This document shows, one piece after another, positions 1 to 6,966 of a stretch of 8,259 nt of DNA. Under the pieces are notes generated by a model. It was given only the letters and a program-made list of their open reading frames with translations. It was not told the origin of the DNA and did no database searches. This stretch comes from Vulcanimicrobiota bacterium (GTDB lineage: Bacteria; Vulcanimicrobiota; Vulcanimicrobiia; Vulcanimicrobiales; Vulcanimicrobiaceae), in the NCBI GenBank assembly GCA_014304965.1, contig JACRTZ010000245.1, positions 9,362-17,620 on the forward strand. Direction: 5' to 3'. Numbering within the stretch: the stretch's first letter is position 1; each line of letters starts with the position of its first letter. The position numbers and the translations under genes are program-made.

Positions 1-1398
1 GAAGCGGCCCGCGAAGCGCCGTTCGACGTCGAAGACTGGCACTACGTCGATTTCCTGGTCGAAGCGCTCGCGCGCGCGATCGAACGCAGCGAGAGCGACG
101 CGCGCATCACGAAGCTCGCCTACTCCGACACGCTGACGAGCCTGCCGAACCGCGCCGCCTTGATGTCGCGGCTCGACGAAACGGTCGCCGAGGCCGAGCG
201 CTTGGGCTTGCGAGCCGCGGTGCTCTTTCTCGATTTGGACGGCTTCAAGGCCGTGAACGACGCGATCGGCCATCACGGCGGCGACGCGGTCTTGGCGGAA
301 GTTGCAGCGCGGCTGCGCTCGACCTTGCGCCGCGAGGAGTTCATCGGGCGGCTTGGCGGCGACGAGTTCGCGATCGTCATGAGCCATGTGGCCAGCCGCG
401 AGCAGATCGAATCCATCGCGCAACGCATCGGCGCGGTCTTGACGCAGCCGTTCACGGTCGGCGACCAGCGCTTCACGCTCTCCGCCAGCATCGGGGTCGC
501 CGTTTATCCCGACGACGCGCAGACCCGCGGCGACTTGCTCGCAGCCGCGGACGCGGCGATGTATCGGGCCAAAGAACAAGGCGGCGCCCGCATTCGCTTC
601 GGCGACGGCGATTGGACGACCGAAGCGAGCGTCGGAGGCATGGCGCCGGCGGACTTGACGAGCGAACCGCGCGACATCGGCTACCTGCTCGCGTACCAGC
701 CGATCGTGGACGCGCGCGACGGCCGCATCACCGGCGCGGAAGCGTTGATACGGCGCGTCCACCCGCTGCACGGATTGCTCGCACCCGAGCACGGCTGGTC
801 CATTTCGCGCGACGAGGATGCACGCCGCGCGCTCGACCGCTGGGTGCTGCGCGAAGCTGCCTCGCAGGCGCACTCGTGGGCCGCCGGCGGCGCGGATCTG
901 CGCGTGGACGTAAACCTCGCGGCGTACGACCCGCGCGAGATCGAAACGCTCTTTGGTGACGAGGGATTGAGCGGCGATCTGGCGCGCTTGCGCATCGAAA
1001 TTTCCGCCGCGCAATTCGCAGGCGGCGATACGGCGGAGTTCGTTGCATTCGTGGAGCGTTGCGTCACGAGCGGCATGTCGTTCGCGCTCGATGAATTCGA
1101 CGCGGGACTGGCCTCGTTACAGTCCCTTGCCGCGCTGCCGGTCCGCGCGATCAAGCTTGCCCGCGGCCTCACCGAGCACGTCGCGGAAAGCCGTACGGCC
1201 CAGGCGCTCGTCCAGGCGACGGTCGTGGTCGCCAAATCCCTGGGTTGGAGCGTTGTGGCGAAAGGCGTCGAAACCCAGGCCCAACAGGAGGCGCTCGTGT
1301 CGCTGGGCGTCGACGGAGTACAGGGGTTCCATATCGCGCATCCGATGACCGCAATCGACTTCGCCGCTTGGCTGCGAGACCGGCAGGGCCGCGCCTGA
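1..1398 (+). CDS. Sensor diguanylate cyclase, GAF(end)-GGDEF-EAL, 5' partial
   Basis: The reading frame is open from base 1 with no plausible start, so the N-terminus lies off the window; 465 codons are visible. Residues 1-30 look like the last helix of a GAF-type sensor domain. A GGDEF domain follows (about 37-200), starting LAYSDTLTSLPNR, with the metal/substrate motif DLDGFKAVND, an intact GGDEF at 119-123 (bases 355-369) and the end motif ADAAMYRAK. This predicts synthesis of c-di-GMP from two GTP in the cytoplasm. The product-inhibition I-site is imperfect (RREE instead of RxxD). The EAL domain (about 221-460) keeps EAL (247-249), VNL, the Glu of EIS, the Lys of IKLA and QG. However, DDFGTG reads DEFDAG, KID reads KLA, and the first Glu of EGVE is Lys (base 1261). 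These losses predict a non-catalytic EAL domain. The gene ends 31 nt inside the next gene's proposed start. Confidence 0.93.
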   Translation, partial: EAAREAPFDVEDWHYVDFLVEALARAIERSESDARITKLAYSDTLTSLPNRAALMSRLDETVAEAERLGLRAAVLFLDLDGFKAVNDAIGHHGGDAVLAEVAARLRSTLRREEFIGRLGGDEFAIVMSHVASREQIESIAQRIGAVLTQPFTVGDQRFTLSASIGVAVYPDDAQTRGDLLAAADAAMYRAKEQGGARIRFGDGDWTTEASVGGMAPADLTSEPRDIGYLLAYQPIVDARDGRITGAEALIRRVHPLHGLLAPEHGWSISRDEDARRALDRWVLREAASQAHSWAAGGADLRVDVNLAAYDPREIETLFGDEGLSGDLARLRIEISAAQFAGGDTAEFVAFVERCVTSGMSFALDEFDAGLASLQSLAALPVRAIKLARGLTEHVAESRTAQALVQATVVVAKSLGWSVVAKGVETQAQQEALVSLGVDGVQGFHIAHPMTAIDFAAWLRDRQGRA

Positions 1399-1805
1399 GT
1401 GCGCTCCGGCACGTCCCGCAATCGCTGGGCGCCGCCGTTCTCGCGCTCCTGATGTTCGCGGCCGCCGCGCCCGCGGCGGCGGGCGGGTGTCCGCTCGCGT
1501 CCGGACAGCCGATCGTACTGGCGTCGGAGAGCAGCGACCCTGACGTGTTCGTGTGGGATTCGCGCGAGCGGCTCGTAGATTACGCGGGCGGGCACTGGGG
1601 GAGTACCAAAGCCGTGCTCACCCATACCCGCATTGCATCGCCCGGAACGCGCGCGACCGTCGTCGCCTGTCAATCGTCGCTCGCCCGCCGGCGCGGGCAC
1701 GATGAAAACGAGGACGTCATCGGCGTCAAGTTGACGAGCGGCCCCGGCCGCGGAAAATACGGCTGGGTGCTTTCGTCGGAAGTACGCGGCGTCGGCCGCC
1801 CGTAA
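1368..1805 (+). CDS. Small secreted protein with SH3-like C-terminus
   Basis: The frame extends well upstream but there overlaps the EAL gene, so the true start is uncertain. I chose TTG at 1368, which gives 145 residues and an ordinary signal peptide: an Arg-rich start, a hydrophobic core (LGAAVLALLMF) and an AAA|GG cleavage site near residue 38. No good ribosome-binding site is visible; ATG 1452 would leave too little of the signal peptide. The mature part is about 107 residues with two cysteines (41 and 101) that could form a disulfide in the periplasm. The end, with IGVKLTSG and GKYGWVLSSEVR, has the spacing of a bacterial SH3-like fold (a Gly-Trp-Val strand then a short last strand). Such domains often bind cell wall or other proteins, but I see nothing that fixes the ligand. 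The motif AGGC lacks the Leu of a proper lipobox, so a lipoprotein is unlikely. Translation may be coupled to the upstream cyclase through the overlap. Confidence 0.7.
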   Translation: MAARPAGPRLSALRHVPQSLGAAVLALLMFAAAAPAAAGGCPLASGQPIVLASESSDPDVFVWDSRERLVDYAGGHWGSTKAVLTHTRIASPGTRATVVACQSSLARRRGHDENEDVIGVKLTSGPGRGKYGWVLSSEVRGVGRP

Positions 1806-1814
1806 CGGCCTCCT

Positions 1815-3242
1815 CTAGCAGTCGTAGTAGAGGAAGAACTCGTACGGGTGCGGCCGGATTTCGACGGGCTTGAGCTCCTTTTCGTGCTTGTAGGCGATCC
1901 ACTGCGTGATGAAGTCTTCGCTGAAGACGCCGCCTTCGGTCAGGTACGCGTGATCTTTTTCCAGCGCCGCCAGCGACTCGCGTAACGAACCCGGCACCGT
2001 GCCGATCTTTGCGGCTTCTTCGGGCGAAAGGTCGTAGATGTTGGTGTCGAGCGGTCCGAAGCCGGCCTTGGTCGGATCGATGCGGCGCTTGATGCCGTCA
2101 AGACCCGCGCACAGCAGCGCCGCAAACGCGAGATAGGGGTTGGCGGTCGGATCGGGCGGCCGGAACTCCAGCCGCTTCGATTTCGGATTGCCCTTGAAGA
2201 ACATCGGAATGCGGATTGCAGCCGAGCGATTGCGCGCGCTAAATGCGACGTTGACCGGCGCCTCATAGTGCGGGACGAGCCGCTTGTACGAATTCGTCGT
2301 CGGCGCGCAGAACGCCAAGAGCGAGTCGATGTGCGTCAACAGCCCCCCGATGTAGTGCAACATCATTTCGGAACATTCGGCGTAACCGTTCGCGTCGTAA
2401 AAGAGCGGTTTGCCATCTTTCCAGATGGACTGGTGAACGTGCATCCCGCTGCCGTTGTCGCCGAAGAGCGGCTTCGGCATGAAGGTGACCGTCTTGCCGT
2501 GCCGCGCCGCGACGTTCTTCACGACGTACTTGAAGGTCATCAAATTGTCGGCCGTGTCCACGAGCTTGCCGAAGCGGAAGTCGATCTCGGCCTGACCCGC
2601 CGTCGCAACTTCGTGGTGCTGCATTTCGACTTCGATGTCCCACTTGGCTAACTCGAGCGCCATCTCCGAACGAATGTCCATGAAGTGGTCGGCGGGCGGA
2701 ACGGGATAGTAGCCCTCCTTCGACCGGATGGTGTAGCCTTGATTCGCTTCGCCCGAGTTCCAATGGCCCTCGACCGAGTCGAGCGCGTAGCCGGTCGAAT
2801 GCGGATGATTTTCGTACGCGACCGAGTCGAAGATGAAAAATTCCGCCTCGGGTCCGAAGTAGGCCGTATCACCGATCCCGGTGCTCTTGAGGTACGCTTC
2901 GGCACGCTTCGCGATGTTGCGCGGATCCCGATCGTACGACGTTTGCGTGGCGGGGTCGAACACGTCGCAGATCAGCGACAGCGTCGGGTGCGCGCGAAAT
3001 TCGTCGATGTGCGCGGTCGAGAGATCCGGCTTGAGGATCATGTCGGATTCGTGGATGGACTGGAAGCCGCGAATGCTCGAGCCATCGAAACCGGTGCCGT
3101 CGAGCAGTGAATCTTCGTCCACCGCATCCGCGGGAACCGTCGTGTGCTGCCACGTTCCCGGCATGTCCACGAAGCGCAAGTCCACCATAGCCACGCCTTT
3201 TTTCTTGATCAGCTCGAGGATGTCGCCGGGTTTGGTGGCCAT
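1815..3242 (-). CDS. glnA: Glutamine synthetase, class I-beta
   Basis: This cytoplasmic enzyme makes glutamine from glutamate, ammonia and ATP and is the main entry of ammonium into metabolism. The 475-residue protein is complete and close to the usual ~470. Family landmarks are in order: GFDGSS (51-56, with Asp53 of the subunit interface), metal ligands in PEAEFF (Glu132, Glu134), the EVATAGQAEID segment, NGSGMHVHQ (263-271), RNRSAAIR (337-344) and RLEFRPPDPTANPY (357-370). The insert around residues 143-180 and Tyr403 in NIYDLSPEEA mark the I-beta type, whose activity is controlled by adenylylation of that tyrosine. The start ATG has an AAGGAG ribosome-binding site 5 nt upstream (3248-3253). 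Its stop lies 9 nt from that of the convergent secreted protein. No PII or GlnE gene is in the window, so adenylylation control is inferred from the tyrosine alone. Confidence 0.98.
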   Translation of the reverse strand: MATKPGDILELIKKKGVAMVDLRFVDMPGTWQHTTVPADAVDEDSLLDGTGFDGSSIRGFQSIHESDMILKPDLSTAHIDEFRAHPTLSLICDVFDPATQTSYDRDPRNIAKRAEAYLKSTGIGDTAYFGPEAEFFIFDSVAYENHPHSTGYALDSVEGHWNSGEANQGYTIRSKEGYYPVPPADHFMDIRSEMALELAKWDIEVEMQHHEVATAGQAEIDFRFGKLVDTADNLMTFKYVVKNVAARHGKTVTFMPKPLFGDNGSGMHVHQSIWKDGKPLFYDANGYAECSEMMLHYIGGLLTHIDSLLAFCAPTTNSYKRLVPHYEAPVNVAFSARNRSAAIRIPMFFKGNPKSKRLEFRPPDPTANPYLAFAALLCAGLDGIKRRIDPTKAGFGPLDTNIYDLSPEEAAKIGTVPGSLRESLAALEKDHAYLTEGGVFSEDFITQWIAYKHEKELKPVEIRPHPYEFFLYYDC

Positions 3243-3247
3243 GCTTG

Positions 3248-3253
3248 CTCCTT
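3248..3253 (-). promoter_or_regulatory. Ribosome-binding site of glnA
   Basis: AAGGAG on the minus strand, 5 nt before the ATG at 3242. It is the clearest Shine-Dalgarno sequence in the window and fixes the glnA start. Confidence 0.85.
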
Positions 3254-3271
3254 GCGTCCGAATACAAAGCG

Positions 3272-3290
3272 GCGCCGGTACTGCCGGCGC
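3272..3290 (-). terminator. Hairpin between btuD and glnA, possible terminator
   Basis: A perfect 7-bp inverted repeat (GCGCCGG / CCGGCGC) with a 5-nt loop lies 49 nt after the btuD stop and 29 nt before glnA. On the minus strand it is followed by CGCTTTGTATT, a short, broken U tract, so it could end btuCD transcripts or act as part of the glnA leader. The weak U tract keeps confidence modest. I found no convincing glnA promoter in the 97-nt gap. Confidence 0.4.
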
Positions 3291-3339
3291 TCTGAACTGA
3301 AGGTTCGCGGCGGCGCCTGCGAGGGCGTTCGCCTAATGG

Positions 3340-4152
3340 CTAGCGAGGGATGGGTTCCGTCCGCCATGCGGTTAGTGCGTCTTCGCCGCGCACCGTGACG
3401 CGAACCCGGCCATCCCGTTCGAAGCGCTCGAACGGCACGCCGTAGGCGCGCTCGAGCGCCGGCGAGAGCAAGACGAGCGCCGGCGGCCCGCACGCGATCA
3501 GGCTCCGCTCGCCCAAAACGGCGATGCGGTCCGCGAAGGCTGCCGCCTCGTTGAGGTCGTGCAGGACGGCAGCGACCGCTCGCCCTTCGGATGCAATCCG
3601 CCGCAGCAGCGCGAGCATCTCCACGGCGTAGCGCGCGTCCAGATGGCTCGTCGGTTCGTCGAGCAGCAGCACGTTCGCGCCCTGCGCGAGCCCGACGGCC
3701 AGCCACGCGCGCTGACGTTCTCCCGAACTGAGCGTATCGAACGGCCGCTCGGCGAGTTCGCCGAGATCGCAGCGCGCGATTGCTGCCGCGGTCGCATCGT
3801 CGTCGTCGGGTCCGCTCGACCAGTCCCACCAGGCGCGATGCGCGAAGCGTCCGGTCGCGACGACGTCGCGGACGCTCATCCCGTGGGGCAGCTCGACGTC
3901 GCTGCTGACGAGCGCGATCGCACGCACCAGCTCGGCGCGCGAGCGTTCGCGCAGATCGATGCCTTCGATCGTTACGCGTCCCCCGGCGGGAGCGAGCACG
4001 CCCGCGAGGGTGCGCAGCAATGTCGTCTTTCCGACGCCGTTGGGTCCGACGATCGCGAGCACTTCGCCGCGGCGAATTTCCAGATTGACGTCGTCGAGTA
4101 AGGTGCGCGCGCCGATCGTGATGCGCGCGCCCTCGGCATTCAGGTTCCCCAC
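3340..4152 (-). CDS. btuD: ABC importer ATPase, BtuD/HmuV/FecE family
   Basis: This is the ATP-hydrolysing subunit of a type II importer; two copies would power transport by the membrane dimer encoded just upstream. The protein has 270 residues with Walker A GPNGVGKTT (36-44), an ABC signature LSSGERQR (141-148), Walker B VLLLDEP (161-167), a D-loop SHLD and the switch histidine in VLHDLNEAAAFADR (His198). The C-terminal YGVPFERF is typical of the B12/haem/siderophore subgroup. The Q-loop glutamine is replaced by serine (LVSSDVELP, residue 84). The start is GTG at 4152: it overlaps the end of the permease gene by 13 nt and has AGGAG 10 nt upstream. The frame continues further upstream only as a shadow of the permease gene. 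Vitamin B12 as substrate is inferred from the nearby cobalamin riboswitch and TonB receptor; haem or ferric siderophore cannot be excluded from this protein alone. Confidence 0.9.
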   Translation of the reverse strand: MGNLNAEGARITIGARTLLDDVNLEIRRGEVLAIVGPNGVGKTTLLRTLAGVLAPAGGRVTIEGIDLRERSRAELVRAIALVSSDVELPHGMSVRDVVATGRFAHRAWWDWSSGPDDDDATAAAIARCDLGELAERPFDTLSSGERQRAWLAVGLAQGANVLLLDEPTSHLDARYAVEMLALLRRIASEGRAVAAVLHDLNEAAAFADRIAVLGERSLIACGPPALVLLSPALERAYGVPFERFERDGRVRVTVRGEDALTAWRTEPIPR

Positions 4153-5147
4153 AAGCGCGCCGCTCCTGCCGGCCGCAAATACAAGTACAAGAACGTCGGC
4201 ACGCCGATGAATGCCAGCAACACGCCGAGCGGAATTTCGCTCGGCGGCATCAGCGAACGGCCGAGCGCGTCGGCGAGCGGCACGAGACCGAGGCCGATGA
4301 GCGCGCTCGCGGGGAGCGCGCTGCGCCCGTCCGTTCCGGTTACGCGCCGTGCGAGGTGCGGCACGATCAAGCCGACGAAACCGACGATGCCCGAAAGTGA
4401 AACGGCGGCCGCAGTCAGGAGCGTCGTTGCACCGAGCAGCAGCCATTGCGCTCGCGCAACGTCTACGCCGACCGCGCGCGCAACGCCGTGACCGAGCCGC
4501 AGCGCGTTGAGCGACGGAACCGCAAGCAGCGCGCCGGCCAGCCCGGCGACGACGTACGGCAACGTCCACAAAAGGTCGGTCCAGCCGCGGCCGGCGACCG
4601 AGCCTGCAATCCACGCGAGGATTTGGTCGGCGCCGTTGCGCGCAAGTTTGGTGAGCGCGAGCGACACGATGGCAGAGAACAGTGCCGACAGTGAGACGCC
4701 GGCGAGAATCAAGCGTTCCGCGTCTATGCCGGTGCCGCGGCGCGCCAGCAGCGCGACCAGCAGCGCGGTTCCAAGTCCGGCGACGAAGCCGAGCGCCGGT
4801 AAGAACGGCGCCGCCACCCCGAGGCCGACGCCGATCGCGATTGCCGCGGCGGCGCCTGCGCTCACGCCCGTGAGGAACGGATCCACGAGCGGGTTACGCA
4901 GCATGCCTTGCAAGAGAAAACCCGCGACCGCGAGCGCGACGCCGACGGTGCCCGCGATGACGACGCGCGGCAAGCGCAACGTCCACACGATCGCGTGCGC
5001 GTCGCCGCTCGCCGACGGATGGAGTAAGGCATACGCGACATCGCCCGCCGGCAACGGGGAACCGCCGACGAAGACCGCGACCACGAGCGACGCGGCCGCG
5101 ACGGCGGAGAGCACTGCGAGCGTTCGCGCGCCTGCGGGTGACGGCAT
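4140..5147 (-). CDS. btuC: ABC importer permease, FecCD/BtuC family
   Basis: This inner-membrane subunit forms a homodimeric channel, probably for vitamin B12. The 335 residues are mostly hydrophobic, consistent with about 10 membrane helices. FecCD hallmarks run in order: LRLPRVVIAGTVG, LLQGMLRNPLVDPFLTGVSAGAA, WIAGSVAGRGW, GVARAVGVDVARAQ, SGIVGFVGLIVPHLARR (the coupling region facing the ATPase), and SEIPLGVLLAFIGVPTFLYLYLR at the end. I chose ATG 5147, which places the first helix right after a short charged start. The frame extends to a TTG at 5228, but those 27 extra residues are polar and unlike the family. The stop overlaps the ATPase start, so the two form one translationally coupled unit. 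The abiEii stop is only 83 nt upstream on the same strand, so this unit may now receive transcription from the abiE promoter. BtuF is not adjacent. Confidence 0.92.
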   Translation of the reverse strand: MPSPAGARTLAVLSAVAAASLVVAVFVGGSPLPAGDVAYALLHPSASGDAHAIVWTLRLPRVVIAGTVGVALAVAGFLLQGMLRNPLVDPFLTGVSAGAAAAIAIGVGLGVAAPFLPALGFVAGLGTALLVALLARRGTGIDAERLILAGVSLSALFSAIVSLALTKLARNGADQILAWIAGSVAGRGWTDLLWTLPYVVAGLAGALLAVPSLNALRLGHGVARAVGVDVARAQWLLLGATTLLTAAAVSLSGIVGFVGLIVPHLARRVTGTDGRSALPASALIGLGLVPLADALGRSLMPPSEIPLGVLLAFIGVPTFLYLYLRPAGAARLWGT

Positions 5148-5221
5148 GATGCCACGCTTTCCCGCGCAGGGCGACTCGTCCCGGGCGCGCCTGACGAAAC
5201 TTCTTCGCGCCAGTCCGTCGG

Positions 5222-5228
5222 TTGTCAA
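5222..5228 (+). repeat. Left copy of 7-bp direct repeat flanking the abiE island
   Basis: TTGTCAA, identical to the copy at 6989-6995, lies 2 nt outside the abiEii stop where G+C changes. On the minus strand it reads TTGACAA, so it could also be a -35 box for btuC, but no matching -10 box stands at 16-18 nt. A chance match is possible for a repeat this short. Confidence 0.35.
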
Positions 5229-5230
5229 GG

Positions 5231-6130
5231 TCAGTAGTAGACAGCAGACGCGCGGCTGGCAACTTCCTCGATATATTTGATGACCTCGGGTTCCGATGCA
5301 AGCGAACAGCCCAGCAGGCCCTGCTCGATGGCATCAGCTTCCCGCAGAAATTGGTAGCGGGCGCGCAAGCGGGCCAGCCACCCTAGAATATCGACTGGAA
5401 TCGTCAACAGTGCGATCTGCTCGGAACGAAACTCGTTCGCCCGTCGGTCTAGAAGAATTTCGGTCGGATCGAAGGGACGATTACCTCGACCTTCCTTAGC
5501 GACGTCCCACCACACCTTCATGTATGTGAGCCGTCGAACCAATCGTTCGTCAAATGGCTTGTTGCTAAACCAAAAAAGATCATATAAGTCGCGCGCCAAC
5601 CGCACTCGGCGATAGCGCGCGAGCTTTTCGGCAAGCAACTCTTCTACGCAAAGTACCGGAGTTATCGACGGTGTAAATGTGTAGCGTCCGTGAATTGGAA
5701 GCGCAATCGGCTTGAGAAGCTCCGTCGCCAGCCATGGGCGCCGCAAGGAGACGTCAACGCTTGAACCAATCTTGACCGAGCCGAATGGCGTTTCGACGTG
5801 AAGACTTGCATGCGAATATCCCGCGCGCTCGCGGATCCAAAAACGGAACCCGTCGAGTTCAGCGCCATCCAGCGCAGAAAAAAGCAGTTCAGCCGCACCA
5901 GCCTCGGCGGCAGAAAAGTCCAGGTCGGTGGAAAAGCGCCCTTCGTGGCCGGACCTGAACTTCCGCAACGCAGTGCCGCCTTTAAAGGCCAACGCATTCT
6001 CGAATAGCCCGGCGGCGTGGAGAAGATGGAGTGCGTGGTCCTGGGCAATGTCGAGCAGGGCCGAATCCCGAAGATTCTTGCGGCCGTTGAAGTGCCTTAC
6101 AAAGTGACCCTCAGTTATGCGCGTAGGCAC
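5231..6130 (-). CDS. abiEii: AbiEii/AbiGii-family nucleotidyltransferase toxin
   Basis: This is the toxin of an AbiE-type (type IV) toxin-antitoxin system. Known relatives are nucleotidyltransferases: AbiEii binds GTP and stops growth, and mycobacterial MenT relatives add pyrimidines to tRNA 3' ends. Whether this one acts on tRNA is inference. The 299-residue protein has the family motifs in order: FKGGTALRK (49-57), RFSTDLDF (65-72, with the two metal-binding aspartates), a third acidic position at VDV (Asp126), EELLAEKLAR (163-172) and RDLYDLFWF (180-188). All look intact, so the enzyme is probably active. The start is GTG at 6130, 3 nt after the abiEi stop, with a GGTGA sequence just before it; the motif spacing leaves no later good start. 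The tight spacing implies coupled translation. G+C and codon use are lower than in the flanking genes, which suggests transfer. Confidence 0.93.
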   Translation of the reverse strand: MPTRITEGHFVRHFNGRKNLRDSALLDIAQDHALHLLHAAGLFENALAFKGGTALRKFRSGHEGRFSTDLDFSAAEAGAAELLFSALDGAELDGFRFWIRERAGYSHASLHVETPFGSVKIGSSVDVSLRRPWLATELLKPIALPIHGRYTFTPSITPVLCVEELLAEKLARYRRVRLARDLYDLFWFSNKPFDERLVRRLTYMKVWWDVAKEGRGNRPFDPTEILLDRRANEFRSEQIALLTIPVDILGWLARLRARYQFLREADAIEQGLLGCSLASEPEVIKYIEEVASRASAVYY

Positions 6131-6133
6131 TTG

Positions 6134-6961
6134 TCACCAATCCGCACGACAAAGCAAAGAATCGATGACGTTAAAATTCGCGTCTCGTATCCCGTGGCGG
6201 CGGTCCGGCCCAAAATATACCGGCCCGCTAGCGTTCGGCTTTTGGTGCATCAGATGTCCAGCGATCGCCGAATTGCCGCTCCTGTCGAATAAATACGCGA
6301 GCCGAACCCATGTCGCGGCGCTCATCGATTCTAATTCGATCAGGAGCTCAGGAAGACGCGCTTTTCTTACCGCCCTTGGGAGCCATTCGTTCACATTTGC
6401 CCAATCTCGGTAAAGTGTAGGACGCGCGGCCATGAGGACTAAGAGCGACTCTAAAGGCCAAACCGGAAGATCGCTAATCTGGTCATGAGGCAGCTTGGCT
6501 GTTTGGCGGACGATTCGATACTCCGCCAGCGCCTGCGGAACGTCAGTGCCTTTAGAAACGGCGATTATTGGTTGGTCGGGCTGATGTTGCGAGAGGCCCC
6601 GCACCCACGCGGCAGATTCGTGCGCAAGTGCTATCGGGAAGTTCTTTCTCCGTAAAGTTGCTCGCAATTCAGTGAAGGAGTCCCCGCTGCGAAAGCGACC
6701 CGCGCGTGAACCAGGAGCGAACTCATAAAAGCCGCGCGTCCGCAGTGGTAATAGCCAGCCTTGTCCTCGCAAACGTCGCGCAATTTCGCGGGGCGGTGTG
6801 AGGATATGACGGGCGCTGGCCAGGCGTTCTATATCTTCGAGCGAGACGATGCTTGGTTGATCTAATTCAAGATCGGCGAGAAGCCCAGCGAGCGAGCTAG
6901 GGATCGCTCTGACTGTAGAAATATCCCCATTCAGTTTATCATAGTTGTCTGAAATGCTCAT
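6134..6961 (-). CDS. abiEi: AbiEi-family antitoxin / transcriptional autorepressor
   Basis: This is the antitoxin partner of AbiEii. In characterised systems it counteracts the toxin without stable complex formation and represses its own operon by binding repeats at the promoter. The protein has 275 residues. Residues 41-82 form the winged-helix part (LTPPREIARRLRGQGWL then a GFYEFAPG wing). HESAAWVRGLSQHQPDQPIIAV (114-135) and PVWPLESLLVLMAARP (166-181) follow the AbiEi core pattern. The C-terminal GPVYFGPDRRHGIRDANFNV (246-265) matches the usual end domain. I chose ATG 6961 over GTG 6979 because the GTG would lie upstream of the -10 box. No ribosome-binding site precedes the ATG, consistent with a leaderless transcript. 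The first gene of a two-gene operon, it has G+C near 50% in its 3' part (rows of 47% and 52%) against about 70% in the flanks. Confidence 0.9.
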   Translation of the reverse strand: MSISDNYDKLNGDISTVRAIPSSLAGLLADLELDQPSIVSLEDIERLASARHILTPPREIARRLRGQGWLLPLRTRGFYEFAPGSRAGRFRSGDSFTELRATLRRKNFPIALAHESAAWVRGLSQHQPDQPIIAVSKGTDVPQALAEYRIVRQTAKLPHDQISDLPVWPLESLLVLMAARPTLYRDWANVNEWLPRAVRKARLPELLIELESMSAATWVRLAYLFDRSGNSAIAGHLMHQKPNASGPVYFGPDRRHGIRDANFNVIDSLLCRADW

Positions 6962-6966
6962 GATGT

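Noticed and set aside
681..1700. A 339-codon open frame on the minus strand
   Set aside because: It lies antisense to the EAL domain, is rich in Arg, Ser and Ala as expected for a GC-rich shadow frame, and shows no domain.
1452..1805. Lipoprotein start at ATG 1452 with lipidated Cys 41 in the secreted protein
   Set aside because: The bases before the cysteine encode AGG, lacking the Leu/Val of a lipobox, and this start leaves no charged N-terminal region.
3209..3829. A 206-codon Arg-rich frame on the minus strand
   Set aside because: It is an alternative frame of btuD and the start of glnA with no recognisable motif.
5163..5189. Inverted repeat CGCGC/GCGCG enclosing GGG/CCC in the btuC leader as a terminator for abiE
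   Set aside because: The helix has an internal loop and no U tract on the minus strand; in GC-rich DNA such pairing is common.
5150..5221. A possible remnant of a second cobalamin riboswitch before btuC (CGAGTC followed by CCTGC on the minus strand)
   Set aside because: Only a few bases resemble the B12 box; none of the other conserved elements or the closing stem is present.
4507..5280. A 257-codon plus-strand frame
   Set aside because: It is antisense to btuC, low in complexity (Ala, Ser, Pro, Thr), and has no family features.
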